Assembly (NCBI GenBank): GCA_013180625.2
Contig: SNVD02011423.1
Span: 744,001 to 808,000 of the forward strand
DNA from: Boswellia sacra
Lineage: Eukaryota; Streptophyta; Magnoliopsida; Sapindales; Burseraceae
DNA: 64,000 nt
Direction of reading: 5' to 3'
In this document: positions 13,208 through 24,212 of the stretch, piece after piece
Layout of the letters: every line of letters begins with the position of its first letter
Numbering within the stretch: the first letter of the stretch is position 1
Position numbers and translations under genes: made by a program
Notes under the pieces: generated by a model
Databases searched by the model: none
What the model was told of the DNA's origin: nothing
What the model saw: the letters and a program-made list of their open reading frames with translations, nothing else

Positions 13208-15094
13208 TAAGAGTTGTAAGATATAAAATTATCCATTTAGTTTGTTTATTGGTGTAGGGACCTTTTCACTAGGGGCTAGATTGCCATGATTCCTCTCTGT
13301 ATCAGCTGTCGCTTTGTATCTATTTATCTATCTGTGATATTGTCAGCACTGGGAGCTGTGTAGTTTTTTTGGGCTGAGAATGCATAAGCATGGGAGCTAT
13401 TACTAATTGGGTTTGCTTTCTTTAGGCTTCTTATCTGTTAATCTGTTACCTTTCTTTCCCAAGTTTTAAGAAATAACTAACTGTATGGAATGAAGCTTAG
13501 CCAGGAGTCACCAATTGTGATTTATGATCTCCGAAATTTGATTATACATCGCAGGTTCAGATGCTGTGGTCTTCTGTGCTAGAAAGTTTGGGTTCAAGCG
13601 AGTTTAATTAGAGTTAGAACAAAGCCTTGTGTTGCCCGGAGGTTAAGAAGCATGTTACTAGTACTAGACATTTATTCCGGTTGAGCCTTAGATAAAGTAG
13701 ACATCATTTCTCGTTGCACAAGGCCCAGGAACTTAACGGAAATGCAAAACCAAAAGAAAGTCGGGTATATCTATATACATATGTAATTTTCTGGATATTA
13801 ACAATGTTAAATTAAAATATAAGCTTAGCCTTGCAGATAAATCAGAAGAATTTCACTTCACCTTATGGTGCCTGCCTTTACTTGGTCTTCAACTGACTCC
13901 AGAGATTTGTTAACCATGATTGTTTAATTGGTGTGCTCAAATACAACTTCTCTAATCGCCATCCTGTAGATCGACTTCGTAAATAACATCAAATCGTCTA
14001 GTTCGGTGACTTAGTATATGTATGATCTTTAAGATGGCTATCGAAATTATATCAATCGTCACTTTAACTTCTACAATACACAGCGAGTTCCATTTGGCGA
14101 TTTGTGTTGTCGTCATCGTCGAAAGATTTAACTTCCTGCATAATTGGATAAGGAGCTTAATTGTAATACGTAATTGACATCAACCATTAATTCTCTCAGG
14201 GCTAAGAACATCTGTCATTCCACCTCAAACCAACGAAAATAGCAAAAGGCCCAGGGGACACTGTCAGACGGTTATGTTTTTTTCTTTTCCTTAACCGGGA
14301 AGTCATGGCTGTCCGTGTTGCCGGCTCAAGGCCTTTCTCATTGCGATAATTGTTGCTAGAATACAGATCCATTTACACAACAAATTGATCTAAAATTTTG
14401 TATCTCAAATTATATTTAGCAATATGAGATTTATATAACATAAACTCTATATCATGACGTGATAATTTATATAATAAAAATTTACTGAAAAAAAATCAAT
14501 AAAAAAACCTATATCTCTAATAAGATTTTATCACTTAGATTATCACATTATGTTATCGAATTTATATTATATGAACGTTATAATTCTAACGTTATTAGAT
14601 TATATTACCAAATGGATAAGGCAATGATATGATAAATGAAATTGTTTGAGAATTTTAATTTTATACTATATCATTTGTGGTAAATGATTTTGAAATATGT
14701 CTCGCACTTTTGCATAAACAAAATAAAATGAATAGTCATTCAAATTAAGCAAGGAATATTTTTGTATATCCATGTCAGAATCCTAGCGATTATCCAACAG
14801 CTGAATTTTTCAAGGAATACAGGAACTGAGCTACAAACCCAAACTGCAATTATAAAACCTCCGACACTACCAACACTAGAAGTTGGTGTCAGAAACTCGC
14901 ATGAAATTTCAGTGTCCATATTAGGAGGAAAATCATAATATCTAATTATTTCTTCAAAGTCTATAATAACTGCTATCCATCCACATAACAAAATTCACAT
15001 TGTGAAGGGATGGGAAACTCCAGCATCCATCCAGGCATCAAAGCCACCTCTTACAACATAACCAGCAATCAGTGTTACAAGTGATTTCACATTT
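13208..15094. other. Convergent intergenic region (PWWP / L12 3' ends)
   Basis: It contains the 3'UTR of the PWWP gene (to about 13500) and of the minus-strand L12 gene (to about 14990). The middle holds no coding frame of note. The only structure seen is the AT-rich palindromic element at about 14400-14612, listed separately. Confidence 0.6.
14400..14612. mobile_element. Degenerate MITE-like palindrome
   Basis: The left half (ATTTATATAACATAAACTCT then CATGACGTGATAAT) pairs with the reverse complement of the right half (ATATAATATAAATTCGATAA then CATAATGTGATAAT) at roughly three quarters identity. The element is AT-rich, non-coding and about 0.2 kb, as expected of an old MITE. Ends and target duplication are not resolved. 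Confidence 0.35.
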
Positions 15095-15676
15095 TCATTC
15101 CATAACCGCAATTCCTCCTGCAGCTTTTATCTTCTCTATTATGTCATTCGCCTCCTCTTTGGTGACCCCTTGTTTAAGTACAACAGGTACCTTCTCAACC
15201 AGTTCTTTGGCCTCCTTCAATCCCAAATTAGTAAAAGCCCTGACTTCTTTAATTACCTTGATTTTTGCAGCTGCATCAAACTTGTCCAATTTCACATCAA
15301 AAGCTGTCTTTTCCTTCTTCTCCTCAACTTTTGCAGCTCCAGCAGCTGCCCCACCCTGGGAATCCAGGTCCATGCCTTCTGTTGAAATTGGCTGCAATTT
15401 TGGATGCCTTAGCCTCTCCGTGAGAGTAGGACCAATTTGCCTGCGTTCTTCGACAGACAGGGCAGCAATGCGTTCAGCAAGTTCCACAATTTTTTCAGAA
15501 GGTGGAGGCCTTGGGCCGTATGGATCATAGAATGCAGGATATTTGTACTTTTTGGGCTTGGCTTTAGGATCCCTGGGAACAAAATCATGCTGGAAAGATC
15601 GAACCTGCAAAGATCCAGTTATTTTAGGAAGAGTTGGACGGGATAAAATAGATTTGGAAAGTGCAATCAGCTTCAT
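15095..15676 (-). CDS. Mitochondrial large-subunit ribosomal protein L7/L12 (bL12m), 193 aa
   Basis: The start chosen is ATG 15676-15674 ([18 protein letters not shown]), which gives a basic, hydroxylated mitochondrial presequence as in plant homologues. An in-frame ATG 11 codons upstream is possible but would add non-conserved residues. After the presequence comes a conserved [18 protein letters not shown] segment, then the helical N-terminal dimerisation region ([20 protein letters not shown]), an Ala/Gly hinge, and the L7/L12 C-terminal domain ([10 protein letters not shown] ... [13 protein letters not shown] ... [15 protein letters not shown]) to the end. The protein forms the stalk of the mitoribosome that recruits translation GTPases. 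The coding part is one exon, preceded by a 5'UTR intron. The promoter carries motifs typical of plant ribosomal and mitochondrial genes. Confidence 0.92.
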   Translation of the reverse strand: MKLIALSKSILSRPTLPKITGSLQVRSFQHDFVPRDPKAKPKKYKYPAFYDPYGPRPPPSEKIVELAERIAALSVEERRQIGPTLTERLRHPKLQPISTEGMDLDSQGGAAAGAAKVEEKKEKTAFDVKLDKFDAAAKIKVIKEVRAFTNLGLKEAKELVEKVPVVLKQGVTKEEANDIIEKIKAAGGIAVME

Positions 15677-15826
15677 GATTCCTTCTTCAGAAAGAAAATG
15701 GCTCATGAAATAAATATGAGTGGAAAGAGACTCTTCTTTAGGACAATTCACAACATTGGATGAAACAAGAAAGTCTTCCACTTCTTCATAAAATTTCTGA
15801 AAAGCACCCTGTGGAAGTTCAACTAT

Positions 15827-17553
15827 CTGTAAAAATTGAAGGTAACATTAAGAATCTAATACCATGCAGAAGAAAATCAAATTGAGTACAAACCACACAT
15901 TTCAGAATATGCAATTTACATTTGATGTGGCAGAGAGGAAAGATCTTAAATATCAAAAAGTCCCATGTCCATAACAAAAACCTTTCCGAAGGACTTCTTT
16001 AAGGTTTCATTAATCAACTCTAATGAGAAAAAGCTTTCCAAAGTACTTTCCAAGGTACTTCTTCTCTGAATTCTTATTAATCAACTCTAATGAAAAAAAT
16101 GTGACATTCTACATAAAACATTACGTCTTCCAACACAAGACTCGAAGACAATGTGGTCAACTCATTGTAGAAATCAAAATAAGTTACTGACATGCATGTT
16201 ACAGCTGATAAATGATGATGATCAGCATGTGCATGACTTTTTGTTTTGAAGCTAAATGTAGAGTTTGGTTGCACAAAACCTCACTGGATTGAACCTTCTT
16301 TGAGGTCATCAAGCTGACTTGTTGACCAACTTTTAGCTATAACGTATCAAAGGTAAAGAATTGAGAATCGATGACCTGACCAGATATACTCGCTGTCTAA
16401 TTTCCAGATCTTTGCCTGCATAGTACAAAAGCTTTTATGTATTTCTGTAGCTTCATAGTACACACTAGGCTAGCCTGCACTATTTTCAAGAGAAAAATCT
16501 AAAACCCTGCTCATAATTATTGTTTAAACACTGTCTTTTTTTTTTTTTTTTAATTCCTGACAATTCTAGTCCCATGTTAACCTGTTTTCAACCCAGTTCA
16601 GGGCAGTTCCAAAATCCACTCTTCAAATCCTATAAGAGGACCCCCTTTCTTTGGCTTTACTATTGGAATTTCAATTGTCAACAGGATTTGATCATCCAGA
16701 AACTCATTTTTTAAAGAGGGTGCTAGGATTCAACATACGCATAGAATTATGTAACCACATGAAGTCACAGAACCTTTTCTACTTTGGACTCCAAAAAATT
16801 TTGCAAGATGATACCTAATCAAACACATGATATGAGAAATCTTAACAAAAGGAAATTGCTTTTTCAAATCTGATAAGCACATTTATTAGACACAATATTT
16901 CAGAACATGTTTTCAGACTTTACTACTATGTTAAGATCACAAACCTAAAATCTCTTTTAATACTAGTCTTAGAAAGTTGTTTTTGAAGCACAACTGCAAA
17001 CTAAACAAACTTGCATTTCTAAACATGGAAAATGCTCACAACACATTAGAAAACATCAGGCATGCGCACAGTGATGTGCTTAACTAGGAAAAGAAATAAA
17101 CTCCATTTTACAACAGACTCATAATAAAACTTAATCATCGATCATCATCATAATTAAACAAACCAAAGAAACATTAGAAATACTACATTGTAACAAGGCT
17201 GCCTTATTAAACACAAGAATACGTGGTAGCTCAAGTGACGAGTTATCGTCTCAACTATACCAAATTGATGCAACATTATATGACTCAAGTGTCTTCCAAC
17301 ACATGAGACTAAGACAATGTGGTAAAATTCATTGAAAATAAAATAATTCATAAAGACGGAATACAGTGCCCAAATGGGCACAGTTCTCAAATGGACATTT
17401 ACACAAACAGTTTGTACGCATAAACAACTAATCAAAATTAACGAGAACTAAGCACAAACAATATCACGCTATATGCGTAGGCATAAAAGTTGAGATTTGA
17501 GTGATAAAAGTACCGGGAAACACAGATGGGATTAAATAGATCAGAGAACATAC
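15827..17553 (-). other. 5'UTR intron of the L12 gene (1.73 kb)
   Basis: On the minus strand a donor GAG|GTATGT at 17554/17553 and an acceptor TTTTTACAG|ATAG at 15827/15826 bracket this interval. A non-coding first exon (17554 to about 17640) would be joined to the coding exon. The intron contains no coding frame of note. Long leader introns are common in plant housekeeping genes and can raise expression, which is an inference here. Confidence 0.65.
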
Positions 17554-17642
17554 CTCAGAAGATTGAAATCGATTTCATAAGAGGAGGATCAGTACGCGCC
17601 CAGCAACAAGCAAAAACCCCAAGTTTTGTACCAATAAACATT

Positions 17643-17710
17643 AAACCCTAGACACCAAAAGCCCATCCCATCAAGATAACTGACTACCCACAAGCCCAAG
17701 CCTAAGCCCA
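17643..17710 (-). promoter_or_regulatory. Telo-box plus three site II elements upstream of L12
   Basis: Reading the minus strand, TGGGCT (site II, TGGGCY) occurs at 17705-17710, 17693-17698 and 17660-17665, followed by a telo-box TAGGGTTT at 17643-17650. A further TGGGCT lies on the plus strand at 17787-17792. Site II and telo-box combinations, bound by TCP factors and telobox-binding proteins, are established features of plant promoters for ribosomal and mitochondrial proteins. The cluster sits at or just before the inferred transcription start. Confidence 0.7.
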
Positions 17711-17821
17711 AGCCCGTCTTGTGAATTAGAAATTGGTAAGTCCATGTGCAACTTTGCAATTAATGAAGACCCATAAACCAATAATTTGGGCTCAGGTAGG
17801 CTCGTCATATAAACCAGAAAA

Positions 17822-18015
17822 TATAGTGGTACTATATTTACAAACTCAATATTACTGACGGATAGACGTGGTATTATTGTATGATTTTTCTTATACCACT
17901 AATCTTAACTAATATAATAACATTTTTAAATTCTATCTTTTAATCACATAATGTTACATTAATTTATAAAGTTGAGCTTGTATGAATTATAGAGAGTTTG
18001 TAGGTAGAGTATTAC
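17822..18015. mobile_element. MITE-like element with imperfect terminal repeats
   Basis: The left end, GTACTATATTTACAAACTC, matches the reverse complement of the right end, AATACTCTACCTACAAACTC, over about 20 bp with few mismatches. The interior is AT-rich and non-coding. It lies about 110 bp upstream of the L12 promoter motifs. No clear target duplication was found. Confidence 0.4.
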
Positions 18016-18994
18016 TTAAACCAAAAAGGTCCTTGCTAATATTAACATGATACATAATTTGTAAGTGTTTTTTATACCGGAGAATAATTATATATAATAC
18101 ATTCCAATAACTGAAAAAAAAAAAAGGAAATTGAAGGTGCAAAAACAGGGACATTAGAATAATATAATAAAACTACTTTGAGAATTATATTTCTAAAATT
18201 TTTTCTTTTTACTTTTTCTACTAATAAAAAACCTCTCTTTTTGCTAACCTGATAATGATGTGTCAGGTGTCCTTGTTCTAAAAGAAAAGACAGACATTCC
18301 TTAAAGAATGAATTATTTTTCCTCTGTGCAAAATGGTGATAATATATAATACAAACAAGTATTGAGTAACATAAAGTGTTTAGCTCTAGATTTTTTTTTT
18401 CTTTTATTTATTTCCTTCGAGATGGGAATTCTAACAGAGAGACAGAGAGAGGAATCAATATAAAGGCTTTTGTTAAACGGAAGTTGTGCCAACTGGCACC
18501 TTTAATTCGACAACGATGAATCCACACAAATTAAGGGTATCACTATCACATAAAATTAAATAGCTAGCTTTAAATCTTTAAATTGGATTTCGTAATTTTT
18601 TTTTCCTCCTATGTCATCCTTAATTTAGATTTATGTGTTCATCGAATGCTTGATTGAAGCAAGATTAATATTTGACTAATTATATTCAACTCGAAGGTTC
18701 AATTCAAATACTGTCATTCATATATGCTAGCTCTTGTTGCAGTAGCAAGGTAGATGATGAGCAGGCCGTGCATGATGCATATTCTTCTGCTAATTAACAA
18801 TAAGCAGGAATTAGCCACGTCCAAAGCGCAATGGGGTCACATGCAAAGGCTCGAAGCTCAATGAGAACGTTTGCTTTCCCTGGAAACGCTGCTTTCCTCT
18901 TCTTTCATGACTCAGACGCCAAGTCGCGCAAACAGATACGCCGACAGACACAGTTAGGCAACTTTATCAATAACAACATAATCACTTACAAAAT

Positions 18995-19017
18995 ACACAC
19001 ACACACACACACACACA
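18995..19017. repeat. (AC)n microsatellite
   Basis: Eleven consecutive AC units lie between the L12 promoter and the Dof 3' end. Confidence 0.9.
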
Positions 19018-19175
19018 ACGGAATATAAAGATAGAAAGAAAGATATAAACAAAGTGTGTACTACAACACATTTTTTTAAACTAAAAAACCACTACTATAT
19101 CTTCCTCGATCGGTATAACAACAAAATCCTAGAAACTTTGAATGTCTTACATGGCCAAGACACCCACCAACTTAG

Positions 19176-19220
19176 AAAAAAAAAAAAAACAAACAAACAA
19201 ACAAACAGACAAACAAACAA
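19176..19220. repeat. Poly-A / (AAAC)n tract
   Basis: A run of 14 A grades into about eight AAAC units, one of them altered to AGAC. It is a short simple repeat that could be a decayed retroposon tail, but nothing adjacent supports that. Confidence 0.85.
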
Positions 19221-19471
19221 ATTACATTAAAATACAAAGCCAATTACACTAAGGTCTTAGGAGGCAGTCGTTTTTGGACTCTTGAAGTTTCTCATTCACA
19301 CTCTGCATGTTGAGTCAATGAAAATTGAAGACTGCCTTCGCATATAGAAACAAACAAAAATAAAAATGAAAAACCTTTTCAACAAATTAAGGCATATACG
19401 TGCTTAGAACTGGATAAGCTAGACTGATGCAGATATTTCACATACGACTAAATGAAATTAAATTCATTGAA

Positions 19472-21149
19472 TTAGACTAATGAATTCGTCGCTGATGAGC
19501 CATAACCATTCATCATGCCAGTCCATGATCCCAAATTGCCCAGGTACCCGAATGAGTCCTTGCCAACATCAGAAAAGCCTTGATCTTGCCAGTCAAGGGA
19601 CAAGAGCTTGGTATTTGGTTTTGCTTCGATTGCATTTTGATCATCATTTGCATCATATGGGAGCATCAGTCTCTGGCAAGTGTCCATGAAAGTGCCTCCA
19701 TTCCCATCAAGAGACATTGCAAATGGAGAGCAAAGACCATTTGCATTTGGTGCTAGTCCATGATTCAAACCCCCTAGACCTGCACCAATCATACCTAACT
19801 CACCATTCCCCATAAAATCATAATTTCTAGAACTACCAACTATCGCTTCTAACTTACTCTCCATAAAATCAATAGGCCTCGGGTTTTCAAGCATGGCATT
19901 GTATTTGTTGTCCATGAAATTAGGATTAGCAAGTGTGCCATGAGTGCCGAGTATGTTTCCAAGATGTGAAAATTGCATATCAGGGAATGAAAGGTGAAGA
20001 TCAGTGGGATTATGAGACGATGATCCGGGATTTTGGTTAATGGACTGATCGTTTGATTTTTTAGAGGAAACTTTCTTGTTTTTTCTACAGCCACCACCAA
20101 CAGGAATGTTCCTCAGGGTGCCTCCTTTGGTCCAATACCTTCTACAGGTCTTGCAAAAGTACCTTGGTTGGGAGAGGCTGTAGTTGTTGTAGTAGCAAAA
20201 TTTGGTGTGAGTCGAGTCACACCTCGGGCACTTGAGAGCCTGATCATGCTGGGGCCTCAATCTCCTTTCTATTAAAGGCCTTGAGCAAGTGAGCATGTCG
20301 CCAGATGGTGAAGAAGAATCCAAGCCAGACTCCTCGTGAATCGTGCCCTGACATGGAAAACAGGGAAATAATGCAAACTGTGTTAGTGCTACGGCTCGAC
20401 ATTCTTTGTCTTCTCTTCTATGTCGATTACTGCAAGGCCTACACATTCCCTGCTCCTTTCAGACATCAACTAGAATGTCTCAGAATGCTCGCATGCCATG
20501 GAACATAATTATACACAACACATAGAGTATTACTAGCAAGCAAGATCATATCCGGTTAAACATCCAATTTTAGTAAAAAGGATTAGAAGCCCGGAACTTG
20601 CGGTGCTTATCTTAATAAAAGTGTTGACACAGCTTTATTAGACCATGTTAAAGCATGCATGATTTGCGTTATACAAGAATGATTTCCCAGTAATGTCGGC
20701 ACATTCTTCGAAAACATTATGCCGACACCGGATGCAGAAGAAAATGCTCATAAATTTGTAACAATATTTGTAAATGTATTTCTGTTGTTCATCATATAAA
20801 ATATTGCATCTGGGAGCAGTATATATATCTGAATTATCTGAAATCTGAGCCAACATATATATGATTAACCGTTAAGATAATTCCAAGCCTTGTTGATATT
20901 AAAAGTGCTTTAATTGGGGATGAAATGGTATTATATATCACTCTTAAACGGACGTATATATAAAGGCACGTAAAATAGAGCTAAAAACACCCAAAGCCAA
21001 AACCTGCTGCACTGCAGGCACGGCTGAGAAATGTGGCTCAGGACGATGAAAGGAAGAGTGTATATTAAAGTTTCAAAGGCATGGCCACGACATGTTACCT
21101 GTAGCCAATCAGATGAATCCATGCAGACTTGAAGTGAAGTAAGACCCAT
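19472..21149 (-). CDS. Dof zinc-finger transcription factor, HCA2/PEAR-like, 308 aa
   Basis: Two exons on the minus strand: 21149-21099 (17 codons, [17 protein letters not shown]) and 20347-19472 (GTIHEESG... to stop TAA), joined in phase 0 across a 751-bp intron with donor CAG|GTAACA and acceptor TGTCAG|GGCACG. A short first exon with the intron before the Gly is typical of this Dof group. The Dof finger (about residues 57-107) has C-x2-C-x21-C-x2-C: CPRC ... FCKTC, followed by [20 protein letters not shown] and a basic tail. It binds AAAG sites. The first-exon peptide resembles that of Arabidopsis HCA2/Dof5.6, from memory; related members control early phloem and vascular cell division. The C-terminus is Asn/Gly-rich and ends in NSLV. 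Exact orthology is uncertain. Starting at the internal Met10 is an alternative. Confidence 0.9.
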
Positions 21150-21840
21150 CAAACAAAGCCAACAAGAACGAAAAGAATCAACCAACAAACAATTCCAACT
21201 AGTATACAAATACCCTTCTCTTCAGAAACACTCCATTAATTGATGATTTGGTTCCTAGCTTCACTCGTTATGATCACTTGTCTAAGTGTTTGTATATTGG
21301 AGAAGAGAGGGAAAGAGAGAGCAATATGGCAAATATGTGTAGTTGTTAACAAGAGAGAAGAGTGGAGAACGAGCGAGCGAGCGAGCGAGCGAATTGTTTG
21401 CCTGGCTTGCGGGGAGGGGTGGGGTGGTGAATATGAAGGCAAGAAAAAGGCAGTGGGTAGATTAGTGAGTAGAGTGAGCAGCTACGGTCCATACAGCGTC
21501 GGTGGGCAGCCTTGACGGGCCCCCACTATGTCTATCCAGTGTTTAGAACACGGACCCACATCTTGCCTCAGCTTGACTGAAACTCCTCTAGTAAATCGAC
21601 GGACTCTGATGTCGCTATACATCTTTGTGTTGCAATAACCAGAGCCGTTGGATTGTGTGAGAGAGTGCGTCGGAGATCGCGGCGTGGTGATTACAACTTA
21701 CGACTCGCAGCAAATGGGTCCCGCGTTTTCTGACGTGACAGAAGCTTGGAGGGACAGAGATAGATAGAAGAGAGAATAATTTTGGGGTTTCGATAAAGAG
21801 AGAAAGCATAACGAAGGAGCACTCCACTTGCGGGCCCTAA
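21150..21840 (-). promoter_or_regulatory. Dof upstream region with GA-rich leader and (GAGC)n
   Basis: On the plus strand the interval holds purine-rich GA tracts (21299-21362) and five GAGC units at about 21370-21391. On the Dof sense strand these are CT-rich, a common leader or core-promoter composition in plants. GC content is visibly higher than in flanking DNA. The boundary is a judgement, and no TATA box was assigned. Confidence 0.35.
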
Positions 21841-22820
21841 CGAGTGGCCCCCATTCGCTCTCCTCCTACAAGCAAAGGATAGATTCCCCCCACCACTCCC
21901 TTATCACGTGCTTCCCTCTCTCCCTCCCTATTTTTCTACGACGTTATGAGGCCATTCCCTTCCTCCACGTCATCACTTCCTGCATTGTTTTGTCTATTAA
22001 TCATATTTTTTTTTTAACTACCCAGTTGGGTCCTCACTTCAGTCTCCACACTTGACCTTCAGAACTCCAATAATTTCCACTTTAGTTAGATTAAATTCAA
22101 TTCCTTTAGCAAAACTAATTAGCAGAATTTCCCTCAAAATGCATGAGCGTATAACATCTGTCGGTCAAAAAGTTAAGATAATTTCCTGACAAGGAAGAAA
22201 TGAACTCGCCAGAAAAAAAGATATATAAAAGATAATTAAAGACTGGGAAAATGCTTATCATTTTATTGATAACTTGAGTCATTCTATTCTACTCAAAAAG
22301 CATGTTCTTTCCATTTAATTCAATTCATTGAATACAATATTCTGAAGGCCAAATGAGTTCAAAATCAAACTTGTCTCAACTGCCGTGGGCGGTTTGTTAT
22401 TTTTTGATTCTTAGATTTGAAAAGGAGATGAGTTGATGAGGGTCGCAGATCAGGAGTAGTTGTTGATGAAACATGACATAAGATCACAAGGGCGCTTTAA
22501 ACCGATTGCGTGAAGAACACTCAGGGAAGATAGGGCCCAAAAGTACAAATTGTCAGGTGAATAAAGTGTCTGTGCCCGCGTTTCACCGTACAACTGACAG
22601 TTCCCTCTTATAAGGAGTTTGTTTCTGTTAAATATAACTTGATAGTCCACATGGTAATCATGATCTTTACTTTCCGAAAAAACACTTATCATCGCTATCT
22701 TTAGTCCATCTCGTCCAGGTTTTTACAAATGATCATTTCAATGATGATGAAGATGATTATTTTCAAAACCATACAAATCCTCACAGTGAAAGTAAATAAC
22801 TGCAACTGGAACTTCAGATA

Positions 22821-22837
22821 TCTATATATATACATAC

Positions 22838-22885
<48 letters not shown>
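22821..22885. repeat. Compound (TA)n-(CATA)n-(TA)n microsatellite
   Basis: A short TA run, six ACAT/CATA units and about 13 TA units are contiguous. The tract is self-complementary and likely length-variable. Confidence 0.9.
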
Positions 22886-24161
22886 TAAAGTTTCTATAAC
22901 GAAGGAGCAGATAGCCAGAGAGTTTTAATGGCCAAAACAATATATTTTCATGCTATACGTACTTACTCAAAGTTATTTGTAAATAAATTAACATGATTAT
23001 CAGTATGGTCCATGAATGTGAATAGAGCTTTAGTTGCTTTCGAATCTTCAAAGTGATGATGGACATGAAATCTGAAAATTCATGATCTTCCCCATCCCCA
23101 CCAAGCGCTAGTCGATATAAACTTGTCATTGCATGTGTAGGTTTAGTGGAACTGAAACGATTCCTGTCTCTTATTTGACATATATGGCAGTGACAAAAAT
23201 AGTGCAAATTCAAAGCTAGCCGTAACACAAGATCAAGATATTTTACTTCAAGCGTAAGAAACCATCTTTGTCTTACATATTTATCTATTAGCGGCAGATT
23301 TTAACGTGAAGTTAGCATTAGTTGAATGTCAAACTATAAATGGCTACACACAAAAGAAAACATCTCTCTATAAAAACTATTATTTACTCATGAGGCTTTA
23401 ATCTTCATGCAAAGATAATATGGTAGATGCCTGGGCATGATTGGAGGTTTAAATTATATTACCATCTTTGATCTTTCTGTCCATTTCACATGCTATGCAT
23501 GCCACGCACTATCTCAGTGCTACTTGTTTTTTAAAAGAAAAGCCACTTCTTGTGGTCAATAGCTGATGCTACTGAGCCCTGATTAGCATGCAGCTAGCAG
23601 TATATTGCTTTCAAATTTATATTTCCTTTAATCAATTAACTTTCGTATAGGCTAAATCTTCAGTTTCAAGCTAAGCGCCAGTACTGCCGCGCGCTCTGTT
23701 TTTGTGAGTCTTTTTCCCGTCAACTAGGCTCCTAGCTCGGATAAAAGTAAACAAACAAATTGCGCAAAAGTTTATTCTTTCAGATCTTGGCTTCTTCGGT
23801 TCAAACAATTAGAGGGAATACAAATACAACAACTACAAATATATGTTGGATGGAAAACTTGGCCACTGTTAAGCGAGGACCATTGTATAATTCTGTCGTG
23901 TACTAGCAGTTCAAAATTTAAACCAACTCTTGTGTGTATGGCTTTGAATTTTGCATATCATCAAACGGTTTCAATAGAGTTCCCCCTGATCATCAGATTC
24001 TGATGTGGTCCTGCTCATGATGATGGTCAAACAACCATGCACCTCGTAATGAGTGCAGTCAATCTAATTCTTTTGGGCCATGGAGTGGGCCACTATCTTG
24101 TTCATCAGTCCCTTTGATGTATCGCTAATCTTTTAGGCCACATGTATGGCAATGATGCATC

Positions 24162-24212
24162 GGAACATTAGCTAGCTACCGTATACACTAAGCGGTAGCT
24201 AGCTAATGTTCC
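24162..24212. repeat. Perfect 20-bp inverted repeat, 11-nt loop
   Basis: Arm 24162-24181 (GGAACATTAGCTAGCTACCG) is the exact reverse complement of arm 24193-24212, with loop 24182-24192. Each arm itself contains the palindrome AGCTAGCT. It lies in non-coding DNA. Confidence 0.9.

Larger units (their letters stand above)
18016..19471. other. Intergenic region and Dof 3'UTR
   Basis: No coding region can be supported. Poly-T and poly-A tracts, an (AC)n repeat at 18995-19017 and an A-run continuing into (AAAC)n at 19176-19220 are the only visible structures. The last 150-200 bp before 19472 are presumably the 3'UTR of the Dof gene. Confidence 0.6.

Noticed and set aside
15677..15781. Longer N-terminus for mitochondrial L12
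   Set aside because: The open frame extends to a GTG and includes an in-frame ATG 11 codons upstream, but the presequence pattern and family similarity begin at MKLIALSK.
24162..24212. MicroRNA precursor
   Set aside because: A 20-bp stem with no room for a separate miRNA duplex and flanking stem is too short for a plant precursor.
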